Below are positions 1 through 8,607 of a DNA stretch of 64,000 nucleotides, one piece after another. Numbering within the stretch: position 1 is the stretch's first letter; each line of letters opens with the position of its first letter. The position numbers and the translations under genes were made by a program. The stretch is taken from the NCBI RefSeq assembly GCF_900101895.1, contig NZ_FMVF01000002.1, positions 433,944 through 497,943 on the forward strand. The letters are read 5' to 3'. The notes beneath the pieces were generated by a model. It did no database searches. It had not been told where the DNA came from and saw nothing but the letters and a program-made list of their open reading frames with translations. The DNA comes from Flavobacterium caeni. Lineage in GTDB: Bacteria; Bacteroidota; Bacteroidia; Flavobacteriales; Flavobacteriaceae.

Positions 1-2
1 TT

Positions 3-1208
3 CGTCCCGACAGTGGGCTCGCGAGCTCGGACGAATCGACGGGCAAACTCCCGGGGGTGATCGACATTTATGCGTTCAAGACCGATTACAGCCATGCTTT
101 CCCGAAAGACCAGACGCTCGATACGGGTTACAAATTGAGCTACTCGCACACCGACAACGTCACCGAGTATGCCGACGTTACCGACGCAGCTTCGGTTCCG
201 AACTACGACATGAGCAACCATTTCAAATACGACGAAGTGATCCATGCGGGTTATGTGAACTACAGCCGCAATTTCAAACGGTGGTCGTTGCAGGCCGGAC
301 TCAGGGTCGAGCACACGATCTCTAAGGGGAACCAATTGGGCAATGTAATGAAGCCCGCCTCGCAATTCAGACGCGATTACACCAATTTGTTCCCTACGCT
401 TTATGTACAGTACAAAGTGGATTCGATTGGCAATCACCAACTGGTGACCTCTTACGGCAAGCGCATCAACAGGCCGTATTACCAGGATTTGAACCCGTTC
501 GTGAGCCCGCTCGACAAGTTTACGTTTTACACGGGCAATCCGTACCTGAATCCATCTTTTTCGCATACGGTAGAGTTGTCGTACCGTTACAAAAGTCTTT
601 TCAATACAACGGTAAGCTATGGGTTTACCGAGGACGGCATCGACGAAACGCTCGAGATCAAAGAAGGGGTTTACTACAGCCGCCCGGGCAATTTGAGCAA
701 AACCAAGTACGTGAGCTGGAACATCCAATCGGACATTCCGGTGGCCCAGTGGTGGTCGGCCAATATGTATTGCGAGGTCACGCACATGAAGTACGACAGC
801 CCGTTGTATACGCAATACCTGACGGCAGAAGGCACGATGTTTTACCTGCAGGCCAACAACCGATTCAAACTGGGCAAGGGTTGGCAGGCCGAGTTGGGCG
901 GGAATGTGATTTCGGCGCTGCCGTCGGCGCAGGTCGGGACGCGCCCCAAACATACGGTGAATTGCGGGGTGCAAAAAAAGGTGCTCAAGGACCAGGGCAC
1001 GATACGGTTTACGGTGAACGACATTTTTTACAGCAACGTCAATGCGGGCACCATCAACAATTTGCAGGATACATACGCCAATTACGAGAACTGGGGCGAC
1101 ACGCGGTATGCGGCGCTGACGTTTACGTATGCGTTCGGGAAGATGTTCGCGTCTAAGGACGGCGGGGAACGTACGGGCGCCGAGAGTGAGCAGAATAGGG
1201 TGAAGTGA
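3..1208 (+). CDS. Outer-membrane beta-barrel (TonB-dependent receptor-like) protein, 5'-truncated
   Basis: The reading frame is open from the first bases of the window, so the N-terminus (plug and any carboxypeptidase-like domain) lies outside. The visible ~400 residues are alternating aromatic/polar strands typical of the C-terminal barrel of the Bacteroidetes outer-membrane beta-barrel family related to TonB receptors, with a conserved INRPYYQDLNPF-type segment followed by a GNPYLNPSF motif. The last strand ends in an aromatic-rich segment (ALTFTYAFGKMF) before a charged tail. It presumably sits in the outer membrane. The substrate cannot be told from this part. The gene is followed by a long spacer holding a repeat element. 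Confidence 0.85.
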   Translation, partial: RPDSGLASSDESTGKLPGVIDIYAFKTDYSHAFPKDQTLDTGYKLSYSHTDNVTEYADVTDAASVPNYDMSNHFKYDEVIHAGYVNYSRNFKRWSLQAGLRVEHTISKGNQLGNVMKPASQFRRDYTNLFPTLYVQYKVDSIGNHQLVTSYGKRINRPYYQDLNPFVSPLDKFTFYTGNPYLNPSFSHTVELSYRYKSLFNTTVSYGFTEDGIDETLEIKEGVYYSRPGNLSKTKYVSWNIQSDIPVAQWWSANMYCEVTHMKYDSPLYTQYLTAEGTMFYLQANNRFKLGKGWQAELGGNVISALPSAQVGTRPKHTVNCGVQKKVLKDQGTIRFTVNDIFYSNVNAGTINNLQDTYANYENWGDTRYAALTFTYAFGKMFASKDGGERTGAESEQNRVK

Positions 1209-1230
1209 TGTGGATTGGGAAGTTAAAATA

Positions 1231-1365
1231 GGCAGTTTTTCTGTAAGACGGGTATCGAAAAAAAATGTAGTTTGTCACTAGTAAGGGAAGGGGGAGTAAG
1301 GTTTACCCCTAACAAACCAAAATGACTTTTGGGTATAGAAAATCTGCACTTTTTGTTAAAGTTTC
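1231..1365 (-). repeat. Dispersed ~138-bp element with inverted ends, copy 1
   Basis: Read on the minus strand, this segment matches 16191-16329 and 48154-48291. It has a leading ACTTTAACA, a CAGATTTTCTRTA end, a central TTTGTTRGGG block, an invariant CCCCCTTCCCT core, and a closing TTACAGAAAAACTG that is the near reverse complement of the left end. This copy is the most diverged. No open reading frame fits it. It may be a MITE-like element or a structured RNA/regulatory unit. Confidence 0.7.
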
Positions 1366-1720
1366 AATGGGGTCGACCGTCGGCTTTTCTCCCGATGAGA
1401 TCATTGTTGAGCTGCGCCGGTCGCCGCATTGCGGTGACGCTTGGTTGCCCACCATGAATTTGTCTTGACGTTCGAAGCAAACTTCTTGCTTATGGGCAAC
1501 GCGATACAAGCAACATGTAGCTAGCTCCTTAAAAGAGGATTTTTCCAGAAACACGACTACGACTGTCAAAAAAACCAGCGCCTTGCAAGTGCACTGGTCG
1601 GATTTCTCTTTTTGTACAATGTCTTTTGCGCATTTTCCAAGTACGCGCTGGCAGGTGTTTTTCTTGGATGTAGGCGACGAAAACCTTCGTCCAGCTTGCG
1701 TTTTTCAGAAACATTTTTAC
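1366..1720. other. Non-coding spacer with several short hairpins
   Basis: This part of the 776-base gap between the receptor and miaE has no convincing gene. Short minus-strand frames exist but resemble nothing known to me. Local complementarity is notable: GTTGCCC near 1446 pairs with GGGCAAC near 1496, AAGCAA/TTGCTT pairs inside it, and CGACCG/CGGTCG pairs around 1373-1428. This could be a structured RNA or decayed sequence. Confidence 0.3.
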
Positions 1721-1721
1721 A

Positions 1722-1776
1722 GTTTGTTGTAAAAAATCTGTTGTGATTTTTTTACAACAGATTTTTCACAACAAAC
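1722..1776. repeat. Long near-perfect hairpin
   Basis: Two 23-base arms (1722-1744 and 1754-1776) are reverse complements with a single G/T-type mismatch, enclosing a 9-base T-rich loop. The arms begin GTTTGTTGT and end with its complement. It lies ~210 bases upstream of miaE. There is no classical T-tail, so its role as a terminator is uncertain. It could be the remnant of an inverted duplication. Confidence 0.7.
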
Positions 1777-1959
1777 ATGATCTGAGAAAATTCACTGGTT
1801 AAATGCCATAAAACCGAACGGGTTTTTAGGGTAAGGCACGGGTGTTTTGGGGTCGATTTTTGGAGCGTTGCATCGGTGTGCATTGATGGCGAACGACGAA
1901 AATAGGTGTGATACAGCACCAATTTGCGCAGATCCTTTTTCTTTTTGCGCCGAAAACGT

Positions 1960-1967
1960 TAAATTTG
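1960..1967 (+). promoter_or_regulatory. -7 box TAAATTTG for miaE
   Basis: This matches the Bacteroidetes -7 consensus TAnnTTTG, 17 bases before the miaE start codon. No well-spaced TTG was found upstream. It argues for translation starting at 1985, since longer forms of the frame would start upstream of the promoter. Confidence 0.5.
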
Positions 1968-1984
1968 GGGCAAACTTGAACACC

Positions 1985-2578
1985 ATGTCTACTTTTCGCC
2001 TGCAACTGCCTACCGATCCGCGGTGGGTCAACATCGTAGAAAGCAACATCGAGGAAATCCTTACCGACCACGCATGGTGCGAGCAAAAAGCGGCGTCGAA
2101 TGCGATTACGCTGGTTACGATCAACAACGAGTTTCCCGATCTGGTGACCGACATGCTCGCATTGGCCAAGGAAGAAATCGAACATTTCGAGCGCGTGCAC
2201 GAAATCATCAAGCAGCGCGGCTACAAGCTAGGGCGCGAGCGCAAGGACGAATACGTGGGCGAATTGGCGCAATACATGAAACGCAATTCTAATGGTAGCC
2301 GTGTGTCGGGTTTGGTGGAGCGGCTGTTGTTTTCGGCCATGATCGAGGCGCGCAGCTGCGAGCGTTTCAAGGTGTTGTCGCAAAACATCAAGGATCCCGA
2401 ACTGGCCGAATTTTACCGCGAACTGATGGAAAGCGAGGCGGGCCACTACACCACTTTCATCGGCTATGCGCGCAAGTATGGTACGGGCATCGACGTCGAG
2501 AAGCGTTGGCGCGAATGGCTTGATTTCGAGGCTTCGGTCATCGCGCGTTACGGTAAGTCGGAAACCATTCACGGATAG
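1985..2578 (+). CDS. miaE: tRNA-(ms2io6A)-hydroxylase MiaE
   Basis: This 197-residue protein has a ferritin-like diiron fold. The metal-ligand pattern is visible: E33, then E64-x-x-H67, then E121 in an IEARSCERF segment and E151-x-x-H154 in SEAGHYTTF. MiaE hydroxylates 2-methylthio-N6-isopentenyl-adenosine at position 37 of tRNAs reading U-initial codons, using O2. The start at ATG 1985 is chosen because a -7 box lies at 1960 and the protein then begins just before the first helix. The frame extends upstream, but those residues look non-coding. It appears to be monocistronic, with a 173-base gap to the next gene. Confidence 0.9.
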   Translation: MSTFRLQLPTDPRWVNIVESNIEEILTDHAWCEQKAASNAITLVTINNEFPDLVTDMLALAKEEIEHFERVHEIIKQRGYKLGRERKDEYVGELAQYMKRNSNGSRVSGLVERLLFSAMIEARSCERFKVLSQNIKDPELAEFYRELMESEAGHYTTFIGYARKYGTGIDVEKRWREWLDFEASVIARYGKSETIHG

Positions 2579-2635
2579 TTGTTAAAAGTTGAAATCTACG
2601 ACGGATACAATCTGTTAAAAGTCAAATAATTATAG

Positions 2636-2643
2636 TATATTTG
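2636..2643 (+). promoter_or_regulatory. -7 box TATATTTG upstream of AraC-type regulator
   Basis: A perfect TAnnTTTG match about 108 bases upstream of the start at 2752. Two direct copies of TGTTAAAAGT lie just upstream (2579 and 2612 regions). They could be a regulator-binding pair, but this is inference. Confidence 0.4.
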
Positions 2644-2751
2644 GGGAACTGCTGGATTAATTTGAGGCGAATAGTTTTGCCGAACACTTGGCAGTTTTGT
2701 TTTTTGCCCTATATTTATCGAATCAAAAACAAAAATTAAGCATAGCAGCCA

Positions 2752-3315
2752 ATGAAACTATACATCAAATATGACGGGATCATGGCCTGCCGGGTGATAC
2801 TTCAGGAACAACTCGAAAAGCACCAGGTCAAATACCAATTGCTCGATCTGGGCGAGATCGAGATAGACGAAGGAGTGACCGAAGAACGCTTTGCCGAGGT
2901 GCAGGAATCGCTCAACCGTTACGGGATTTACATCTTGAACAACCAGAAAAGCCAACTCATCCAACGCATCAAGGATGCCATCGTAGAGATGGTGTATGAA
3001 CGCGACAAATTGCCATCGACCACCATATCGCACTACCTTTCAGAGAAGCTCAATTTCAGTTACGGCTACATCGCAAACATCTTTTCGGAATACACCTTTA
3101 CTTCGATCGAGAATTTTATCATCATCCAAAAGATCGAACGCGCCAAGAAGCTGATTGTAGAAGAAGAGTTGACGCTGACTGAGATTTCCTACAAGTTGAA
3201 CTACAGCAGCGTGGCGCATTTGTCCAGCCAGTTCAAGAAAGTCACAGGACTCACGCCGTCTATGTTCAAGCGCATCATCGACAAACGCCGCTTGCTGGTC
3301 AACCAGGTCGAGTAG
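2752..3315 (+). CDS. AraC-family helix-turn-helix regulator
   Basis: This 187-residue protein has an N-terminal ~75 residues of unknown sensory type and a C-terminal AraC DNA-binding domain (about residues 80-180). The second helix-turn-helix is clear: LTEISYKLNYSSVAHLSSQFK followed by TGLTPSMFK. It is probably a cytoplasmic transcription factor. It lies 50 bases upstream of a response regulator and a sensor kinase in the same direction, so the three may be co-transcribed. The N-terminal part is not the usual AraC cupin. The target is unknown. Confidence 0.85.
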   Translation: MKLYIKYDGIMACRVILQEQLEKHQVKYQLLDLGEIEIDEGVTEERFAEVQESLNRYGIYILNNQKSQLIQRIKDAIVEMVYERDKLPSTTISHYLSEKLNFSYGYIANIFSEYTFTSIENFIIIQKIERAKKLIVEEELTLTEISYKLNYSSVAHLSSQFKKVTGLTPSMFKRIIDKRRLLVNQVE

Positions 3316-3365
3316 ACGCGTTGAAATTTGCAAAAACAAAACAAAAATAAACCTTCCCAAACCCC

Positions 3366-3818
3366 ATGATAACACACAAAGATCCGATCCATATCCTGCT
3401 TGCGGACGACGACGAGGACGATCGTAACTTCTTTAGCGAAGCCTTGGCCGAACTCAAGATGACCAACAAAGTCACGCTCTTTAAGGACGGAAAAGAGCTG
3501 ATGGATTACCTTGACAACCCCGACATCAAGATGCCGCACATCTTGTTCCTCGATTTGAACATGCCCGGCAAGACGGGATTCGACTGTTTGAAGGAAATCA
3601 GGGCCAACAGCCGTTTCAAGGAACTTTCGATTGCGATCTATTCGACCTCGTCGGCAGAAAAAGACATCGAAGAAACCTTTGTGGGCGGGGCCAACATCTA
3701 CATCAAGAAGCCCAACGACTTCTCGAAGCTCAAGAAAGTGATCAAGGATGTGGTCAACATCAACTGGCAATTTCATTCATCGGGACTAAACAAAGAGACC
3801 TTTTTCTTCAGCATATAA
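3366..3818 (+). CDS. Single-domain response regulator
   Basis: This 150-residue receiver domain carries no output domain. It has the acidic cluster ADDDEDD (residues 13-19), the phospho-acceptor D63 in FLDLNMPGKTG, a hydroxyl residue in the YSTSS segment and a conserved lysine in IKKPND. It resembles the Rcp1-like regulators that relay phosphate from PAS-containing kinases. It sits nine bases upstream of the sensor kinase, which is its likely partner. Confidence 0.9.
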   Translation: MITHKDPIHILLADDDEDDRNFFSEALAELKMTNKVTLFKDGKELMDYLDNPDIKMPHILFLDLNMPGKTGFDCLKEIRANSRFKELSIAIYSTSSAEKDIEETFVGGANIYIKKPNDFSKLKKVIKDVVNINWQFHSSGLNKETFFFSI

Positions 3819-3827
3819 TGGCCCCGA

Positions 3828-5615
3828 ATGAAATTCCTAAGACTATACAAAAACGACCAGGTATTTAGGATAGCCTTAGGGATTGCCATTGTTGTTATCG
3901 GTTACATCGCCTCGGTTTTTTACTCGAAGATGCAGCAACTCGACGCCTCGGTCGAGCGCATTGCCACGTCCAGCCAAACGCAGTTGGAGCTCGAAAAGTT
4001 GCTGTCGATCATCACGCACTACGAGACTTATTTGCGCAGCTACATCATCACCAAGGACGAAGCCTATCTCAAGAACCGCTTCTTGGACCGTGGCGAGATC
4101 GAATTGAACTTTGTCGAACTCAAACGACTCACGGCCAATAGCCCAAGCATGACGCGCAGCCTCGATTCGCTCAAGGTGATGCTCGACAAACGCTTCGATT
4201 TGTTCAGGGAAACGCTCACCCTGGCGCGTGTGCGCAACGCCGACAAACAAATGCTCAACGACAAGCTCCTCGAGAGTACGGCCTATACCATCCAAATGCG
4301 CGACCACGTGTACCGTGCGATCGACCGCGAAGCCAAGAAGCTCAAAAAGCTCAACGATGAGCACCAGTTTGGGCTCAACGATTCGATGGTCAGCGCATTT
4401 TTGCTCGTAATTTTGTCTTTGCTGGTGTTGTTGTTGTCGTTCAACCGTGTGAGCAGCGATATTTATCAACTGCAAAAGGCCAACGACGAACTCAAGTTCC
4501 TGAACCAGGCATTCAACAATGCCGAGAAGGTGGCCAATTTTGGGCACTGGAAGTTGAACTTGACGACCAACGCCTATACTTTTTCGGAGAATTTTTACCG
4601 GTTGCTGGGCATCGATCCCGATTCGCCCGAGGCCACCCCAGAGAACATCGCCACGTTTATCCATCCCGAGGATTTTGAATCGGCGGCCAAGGCGCACGAG
4701 GAATCGTTGAAAACCTTTGCGTCGACGTCGGTGGTCCTTCGGTATGTGTTGCCTGATGGTAAAACCAAGTACATCAATTCGGTGGGCAGCTTTATGCAAA
4801 ACAGCAAGGGCGACCAAATCAAGGTGGGTGTCAACTACGACATTACCGAGCCGTACCTCAAGAACATCGAACTCGAGCACAACAACCGCCACCTGAAGGC
4901 CGTCAACGAAGAACTCGAATCGTTCAACAACATCGTCAGCCATGACCTGCAGGAGCCGTTGCGCAAGATCCAGATGTTTATTTCGCGCATCCAGGAGAAA
5001 GAAGACGGCGTGCTGTCGGAGCAAGGCAAAGACTATTTCGGGAAAATCTACGCGTCGGCCAACCGCATGCAAACGCTCATGATCGATCTGGTCAATTACA
5101 CGCGCACCATCAAGGGCGACAAGACTTTTGTCAAGACCAATTTTTCAAGCCTGCTCGAGCAGGTGGCCCAGGAGTTGTCGATCAATGTCGAGGAAAAGCA
5201 AGGAAGCCTGACGTTCGAGAACCTGCCCACCATCAAGGCCATCCCGTTCCAGATCGAACAGTTGTTCATCAACCTGATCACCAATTCGCTCAAGTACAGC
5301 AAAGAGAACGTGCCGCCCAAAATCCGTATCGCGGGCGTCAAGATCACCGAACCCGAAACCATTCAGGACAAAGTGGTCACCGACCGGCAGTTTTGCAAGA
5401 TTGTCGTATCGGACAACGGCATCGGGTTCCGTCAGGAGTATGCCGAGAAAATTTTTGTGCTGTTCCACCGTTTGGAAACCGATGTCAAGTACGCGGGTAC
5501 CGGTTTGGGATTGGCCATCTGCAAGAAGATCATCGAAAACCACAACGGCTACATCACCGTGAAGTCCAAACCCGGCAAAGGCACCGATTTCAGCATCTAT
5601 TTGCCCAAAACCTGA
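3828..5615 (+). CDS. Membrane sensor histidine kinase (CHASE3-PAS-HisKA-HATPase)
   Basis: This 595-residue protein has a first membrane segment at about 14-32, a helical CHASE3-type extracytoplasmic domain to ~185, a second membrane segment at ~187-205, a PAS domain at ~225-340 (FSENFYRLLGIDPDSP, then FIHPEDF), a dimerisation/phosphoacceptor helix with H372 in VSHDLQEPLRK, and an ATPase domain with an N-box (INLITNSLKYSK), SDNGIGF and GTGLGLAI. All catalytic motifs are intact. The stop codon overlaps the start of the downstream acetyltransferase gene. It is likely paired with the receiver protein just upstream. Confidence 0.92.
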   Translation: MKFLRLYKNDQVFRIALGIAIVVIGYIASVFYSKMQQLDASVERIATSSQTQLELEKLLSIITHYETYLRSYIITKDEAYLKNRFLDRGEIELNFVELKRLTANSPSMTRSLDSLKVMLDKRFDLFRETLTLARVRNADKQMLNDKLLESTAYTIQMRDHVYRAIDREAKKLKKLNDEHQFGLNDSMVSAFLLVILSLLVLLLSFNRVSSDIYQLQKANDELKFLNQAFNNAEKVANFGHWKLNLTTNAYTFSENFYRLLGIDPDSPEATPENIATFIHPEDFESAAKAHEESLKTFASTSVVLRYVLPDGKTKYINSVGSFMQNSKGDQIKVGVNYDITEPYLKNIELEHNNRHLKAVNEELESFNNIVSHDLQEPLRKIQMFISRIQEKEDGVLSEQGKDYFGKIYASANRMQTLMIDLVNYTRTIKGDKTFVKTNFSSLLEQVAQELSINVEEKQGSLTFENLPTIKAIPFQIEQLFINLITNSLKYSKENVPPKIRIAGVKITEPETIQDKVVTDRQFCKIVVSDNGIGFRQEYAEKIFVLFHRLETDVKYAGTGLGLAICKKIIENHNGYITVKSKPGKGTDFSIYLPKT

Positions 5616-6112
5616 TGACCTTACGCGAAATACATACCCATGAATTGCACATCGTACACGACCTGGCCTTTGCGATTTGGCCCGTGACGTATGGCGAAAT
5701 CCTGTCGAAACCGCAACTCGATTACATGCTCGAGTCGTTCTATTCGATAGAAGCGTTGCAATCTTCGCTCGACAAAGGCCATCGGTATATTTTGATCGAA
5801 GACACCAAACCGTTAGGGTTTGTGGGCTACGAGCACCAATACCAAGGCGCGCCCGTGACGCGGATCCACAAAATCTATGTGTTGCCCGAAACACAAGGTA
5901 AGGGCGTGGGCAAGTTGTTGCTCGAACACGTCGAGGCTTTGGCGCGCGAGCAACATGCCGGGAAGTTGTCGCTCAACGTAAACCGCTTCAACAAGGCGCT
6001 CGGATTTTACCATAAGATGGGGTTTGCGATCACCGCCGAGGAAGACATCGCCATTGGCCACGGCTACCTGATGGAAGACTACCGCATGGAAAAAAAACTC
6101 GGCGATTTTTAA
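5615..6112 (+). CDS. GNAT-family N-acetyltransferase
   Basis: This 165-residue protein has the acetyl-CoA binding motif in IYVLPETQGKGVGKLLLE (Q/RxxGxG/A type) and the C-terminal beta-bulge segment NKALGFYHKMGF. The start ATG at 5615 overlaps the kinase stop (TGATG), implying translational coupling. A longer frame reading upstream would run through the kinase gene in another frame and is rejected. The acceptor substrate is unknown. Confidence 0.88.
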   Translation: MTLREIHTHELHIVHDLAFAIWPVTYGEILSKPQLDYMLESFYSIEALQSSLDKGHRYILIEDTKPLGFVGYEHQYQGAPVTRIHKIYVLPETQGKGVGKLLLEHVEALAREQHAGKLSLNVNRFNKALGFYHKMGFAITAEEDIAIGHGYLMEDYRMEKKLGDF

Positions 6113-6173
6113 GAAGAGTTTAGATTTTAACGCATTTCCACCGCGCTGAAATTGGCGTTCACCTCATTAATTT

Positions 6174-6202
6174 TTGCGCGTTTTACGGTTGGATTAGTTT
6201 TG
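6174..6202 (+). promoter_or_regulatory. Promoter TTG-N18-TAGTTTTG
   Basis: A TTG at 6174-6176 and a perfect TAnnTTTG at 6195-6202 are separated by 18 bp, within the Bacteroidetes 17-23 bp range. The box ends 21 bases before ATG 6224, which fixes that start for the next gene. Confidence 0.65.
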
Positions 6203-6223
6203 GCCCGAACCAAACCGACAGCC

Positions 6224-6682
6224 ATGCCGCCTTTCTCCGAACCGTTTGAGACCAGTCTTGTCCACATTCCGATGTTGTTCTTTATCGTGGGCTTTTTGTG
6301 TAAGATCGCCGCATTCTTTGTTACGCGGATTTATATGGAAGAATTGGCGCTTTGTTGTTTGATGCTGGCCGCTTCGGGCGTATTGGGCGGATTCCTTCGC
6401 GAGAGTGGTTTAAACGATCAGGAATTGCGGGCTTTTGGAAACCCCATCACACGCGGGCAAGCGGTCAACCTGATGTTCGGGCTTACGGTGATGACCGCTG
6501 CGGTTTGCTTTGTGTTCCAAGTATTCGGTCGTTCGGGGCTGGTGTGCAAGATGCTCGGGTTGGTCCTGTACGGATTGTTGCTCGCCAGTGTCTTTACGGT
6601 GGCGCGTTTCGACGATGAGTCGCTCGACAAATACGCCGACGAATTGACTGCTGCCGTTCCTTCGTTCAATCCACCACACTGA
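6224..6682 (+). CDS. Small four-helix membrane protein
   Basis: This 152-residue protein has about four hydrophobic helices (roughly 13-35, 42-60, 80-102, 107-128) and an acidic tail. A histidine near the first helix (SLVHIPMLFF) recalls the DUF2231-type membrane family, but the match is weak. The start at 6224 is preferred over an in-frame start at 6152 because a good promoter lies between them. It converges with, and overlaps by 17 bases, the pentapeptide-repeat gene. The function is unknown. Confidence 0.7.
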   Translation: MPPFSEPFETSLVHIPMLFFIVGFLCKIAAFFVTRIYMEELALCCLMLAASGVLGGFLRESGLNDQELRAFGNPITRGQAVNLMFGLTVMTAAVCFVFQVFGRSGLVCKMLGLVLYGLLLASVFTVARFDDESLDKYADELTAAVPSFNPPH

Positions 6683-7244
6683 TTTGGTGCTTGGCGAGCA
6701 ACCCCTTCAATTGTAAGATCGAGAACCTGGCTTTGCGCAGCTTGGTTTTTTCGGGGTCGATGCCGTAGTTGTGGCTGGTCCTGAAATCGGCTTTGTTGGC
6801 GATGGCCTTGGCGAATTCGGCGCGGTACAAATCGCAACGGTCGAACACCACACCGGTCAGGTCGGCGGCCATGAAATCGACGGCGATCAGGCTGCAATCG
6901 GTAAAGACCGTCCCTTTGATCTTGAGCGTGTAGAACTTCGAAAAATCGAGCCGGCACCGGTTAAACGCGATGTCAAAAATAAGTTTGTCGCACATCGCAA
7001 AGTTGACGTCTTCGATCCTGCAATCGTTAAAGGTCACGGTGCGCAACGCCACATAGTTGATCTTGGCGCCGCTGAACACACAATCGTTGAACACGCAATC
7101 GATGAAGGTCACGGCCAGGAAAACACAACGGCCCAAATCGCAACGGTCGAACACGCACCGCTCGAATTCCTTGAAATTCAGGTCTTCTATGTCGTACGAC
7201 AAATCGCTGAAGGTTTGGTCGAGCAGGTATTCGGCTTTGCGCAT
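6666..7244 (-). CDS. Pentapeptide-repeat protein
   Basis: This 192-residue protein has repeated A(D/N)LxF-like five-residue units (for example FERCVFDRCDLGRCVF, FIDCVFNDCVFSGA, AADLTGVVFDRCDLYRAEF), expected to fold as a right-handed quadrilateral beta-helix. Many positions carry cysteine. Family members include gyrase-protecting Qnr/McbG proteins and many of unknown role. Nothing here shows gyrase protection. The start at MRKAEYLL (7244) is favoured over 7313 because a TACATTTTTG-like -7 box lies just upstream on the minus strand. Confidence 0.85.
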   Translation of the reverse strand: MRKAEYLLDQTFSDLSYDIEDLNFKEFERCVFDRCDLGRCVFLAVTFIDCVFNDCVFSGAKINYVALRTVTFNDCRIEDVNFAMCDKLIFDIAFNRCRLDFSKFYTLKIKGTVFTDCSLIAVDFMAADLTGVVFDRCDLYRAEFAKAIANKADFRTSHNYGIDPEKTKLRKARFSILQLKGLLAKHQISVVD

Positions 7245-7323
7245 ATGCAAAGAAACAAAAATGTATGGCTTTTGGTTCACTCTCGCGCCAAAAGCCCTAA
7301 ATTTACGCATCATCTAAAAGCCC

Positions 7324-8607
7324 ATGGATCCCAATACGCCGTTGTCGCCTGTCCCCAAAGGTTTCTTTGCCAAGAACCCGTCGCTCAAGATCGCCGAGTT
7401 TCAAAAATACCTGCTGCTGCGCGTGGGTATCATTTTCGGGCTCAACATGCAAATCACGGTGGTTTATTTTTGGGTCTATCAAATAACCAACGACAAACTT
7501 TCTTTGGGTTTGGTAGGGTTGGCCGAAGTGATTCCCGCCATCACCGTCTCGTTTTTCTCGGGGCACGTCGTAGACCACAACGAAAAACGCAAAATGGTGC
7601 TGATGTGCCTTTCGGGTTACATCTTGCTGGCGCTTTCGCTGTTTGCCCTCGCGGTATCGCAGGCGACGATCGACCAAAACCTGCTGGTCAACCTGATTTA
7701 CCTGTTGGTGTTTTTGGGCGGTATCCTGCGCTCGTTTTACAGCCCGTCGATGTTCGCTTTGTTTGGGATGGTGGTGCCGCGCGAACACTTTCCGAACGCC
7801 ACTTCGTGGAGCAGTATGGCGTGGCATTTGGGTGCGGTGCTCGGGCCTTTGGCCGCCGGGTTCGGCATCGCGTGGAAAGGCATCGCGCCGAGCCTGTTCG
7901 CGGTGTTTGTGTTGTTGACCGCCCTGACGCTTCCGTTGCTGGCCATCGCCGCCAAGCCCATCGTCAAGAAAGTGAAGGAGCCGGTATTGCAAAGCGTGGC
8001 CGAAGGGTTGCGTTTTGTCTGGAAAACACCCGCGCTGCTTTCGGCCTTGAGCCTCGACATGTTTTCGGTGCTTTTCGGAGGGGCCGTGGCGTTGCTACCG
8101 GTGTACCAAAAGGAAATTTTGTTCGTAGACGAGATGGGGTTCGGGCTGTTGCGTTCCGCACCGGGCATTGGCGCGCTCCTTACGATGGGGTTGCTGGCGT
8201 TTTTGCCGCTCAGGACCAACCCAGGACGCAAGTTGTTCTTTTGCGTGGGTGGGTTTGCGGTGTCGATCATCGTATTCGGGATATCGAAAAACTTTTACCT
8301 GTCGATGTTCATGCTGATGCTTTCAGGAATGTTCGATGCCGTGAGCGTCGTGATCCGCAGTACCATCCTGCAATTGCTCACACCCGATGAAATGCGCGGG
8401 CGCGTGTCGGCCGTAAACACCATGTTTGTCAGTTCGTCCAACGAGCTTGGCGATTTCGAAAGCGGTGTGATGGCGCACTGGCTCGGGACGGTCAGGGCCG
8501 TGGTCACGGGCGGATGCATCACCCTGGGCGTGGTCATTTACACCTATTTCAAGGCACCGCAGCTGCGCAATTTTACGTTCGAGGACCCCGACGCAAAAAA
8601 AGACTAG
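7324..8607 (+). CDS. Major facilitator superfamily transporter
   Basis: This 427-residue protein has about twelve membrane segments and the EntS/macrolide-exporter style (MFS_3) layout. The short cytoplasmic loop after helix 2 reads SGHVVDHNEKRKM, a variant of the GxxxDxxxRR motif, and MRGRVSAVN appears late in the protein. It is probably a drug or metabolite exporter in the inner membrane. It is divergent from the pentapeptide-repeat gene (79-base gap) and overlaps the end of the DUF6526 gene by four bases. Confidence 0.88.
   Translation: MDPNTPLSPVPKGFFAKNPSLKIAEFQKYLLLRVGIIFGLNMQITVVYFWVYQITNDKLSLGLVGLAEVIPAITVSFFSGHVVDHNEKRKMVLMCLSGYILLALSLFALAVSQATIDQNLLVNLIYLLVFLGGILRSFYSPSMFALFGMVVPREHFPNATSWSSMAWHLGAVLGPLAAGFGIAWKGIAPSLFAVFVLLTALTLPLLAIAAKPIVKKVKEPVLQSVAEGLRFVWKTPALLSALSLDMFSVLFGGAVALLPVYQKEILFVDEMGFGLLRSAPGIGALLTMGLLAFLPLRTNPGRKLFFCVGGFAVSIIVFGISKNFYLSMFMLMLSGMFDAVSVVIRSTILQLLTPDEMRGRVSAVNTMFVSSSNELGDFESGVMAHWLGTVRAVVTGGCITLGVVIYTYFKAPQLRNFTFEDPDAKKD

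Noticed and set aside
1309..1714. Two short minus-strand frames (86 and 61 codons) in the spacer before miaE
   Set aside because: They overlap repeat copy 1 and structured DNA, have no promoter or recognisable protein features, and look random in composition.
3876..5072. 398-codon open frame on the minus strand
   Set aside because: Antisense to the histidine kinase, which is intact and motif-rich.
6771..8390. 539-codon open frame on the plus strand
   Set aside because: It crosses the pentapeptide-repeat gene and overlaps the MFS gene in another frame. Composition is non-protein-like.
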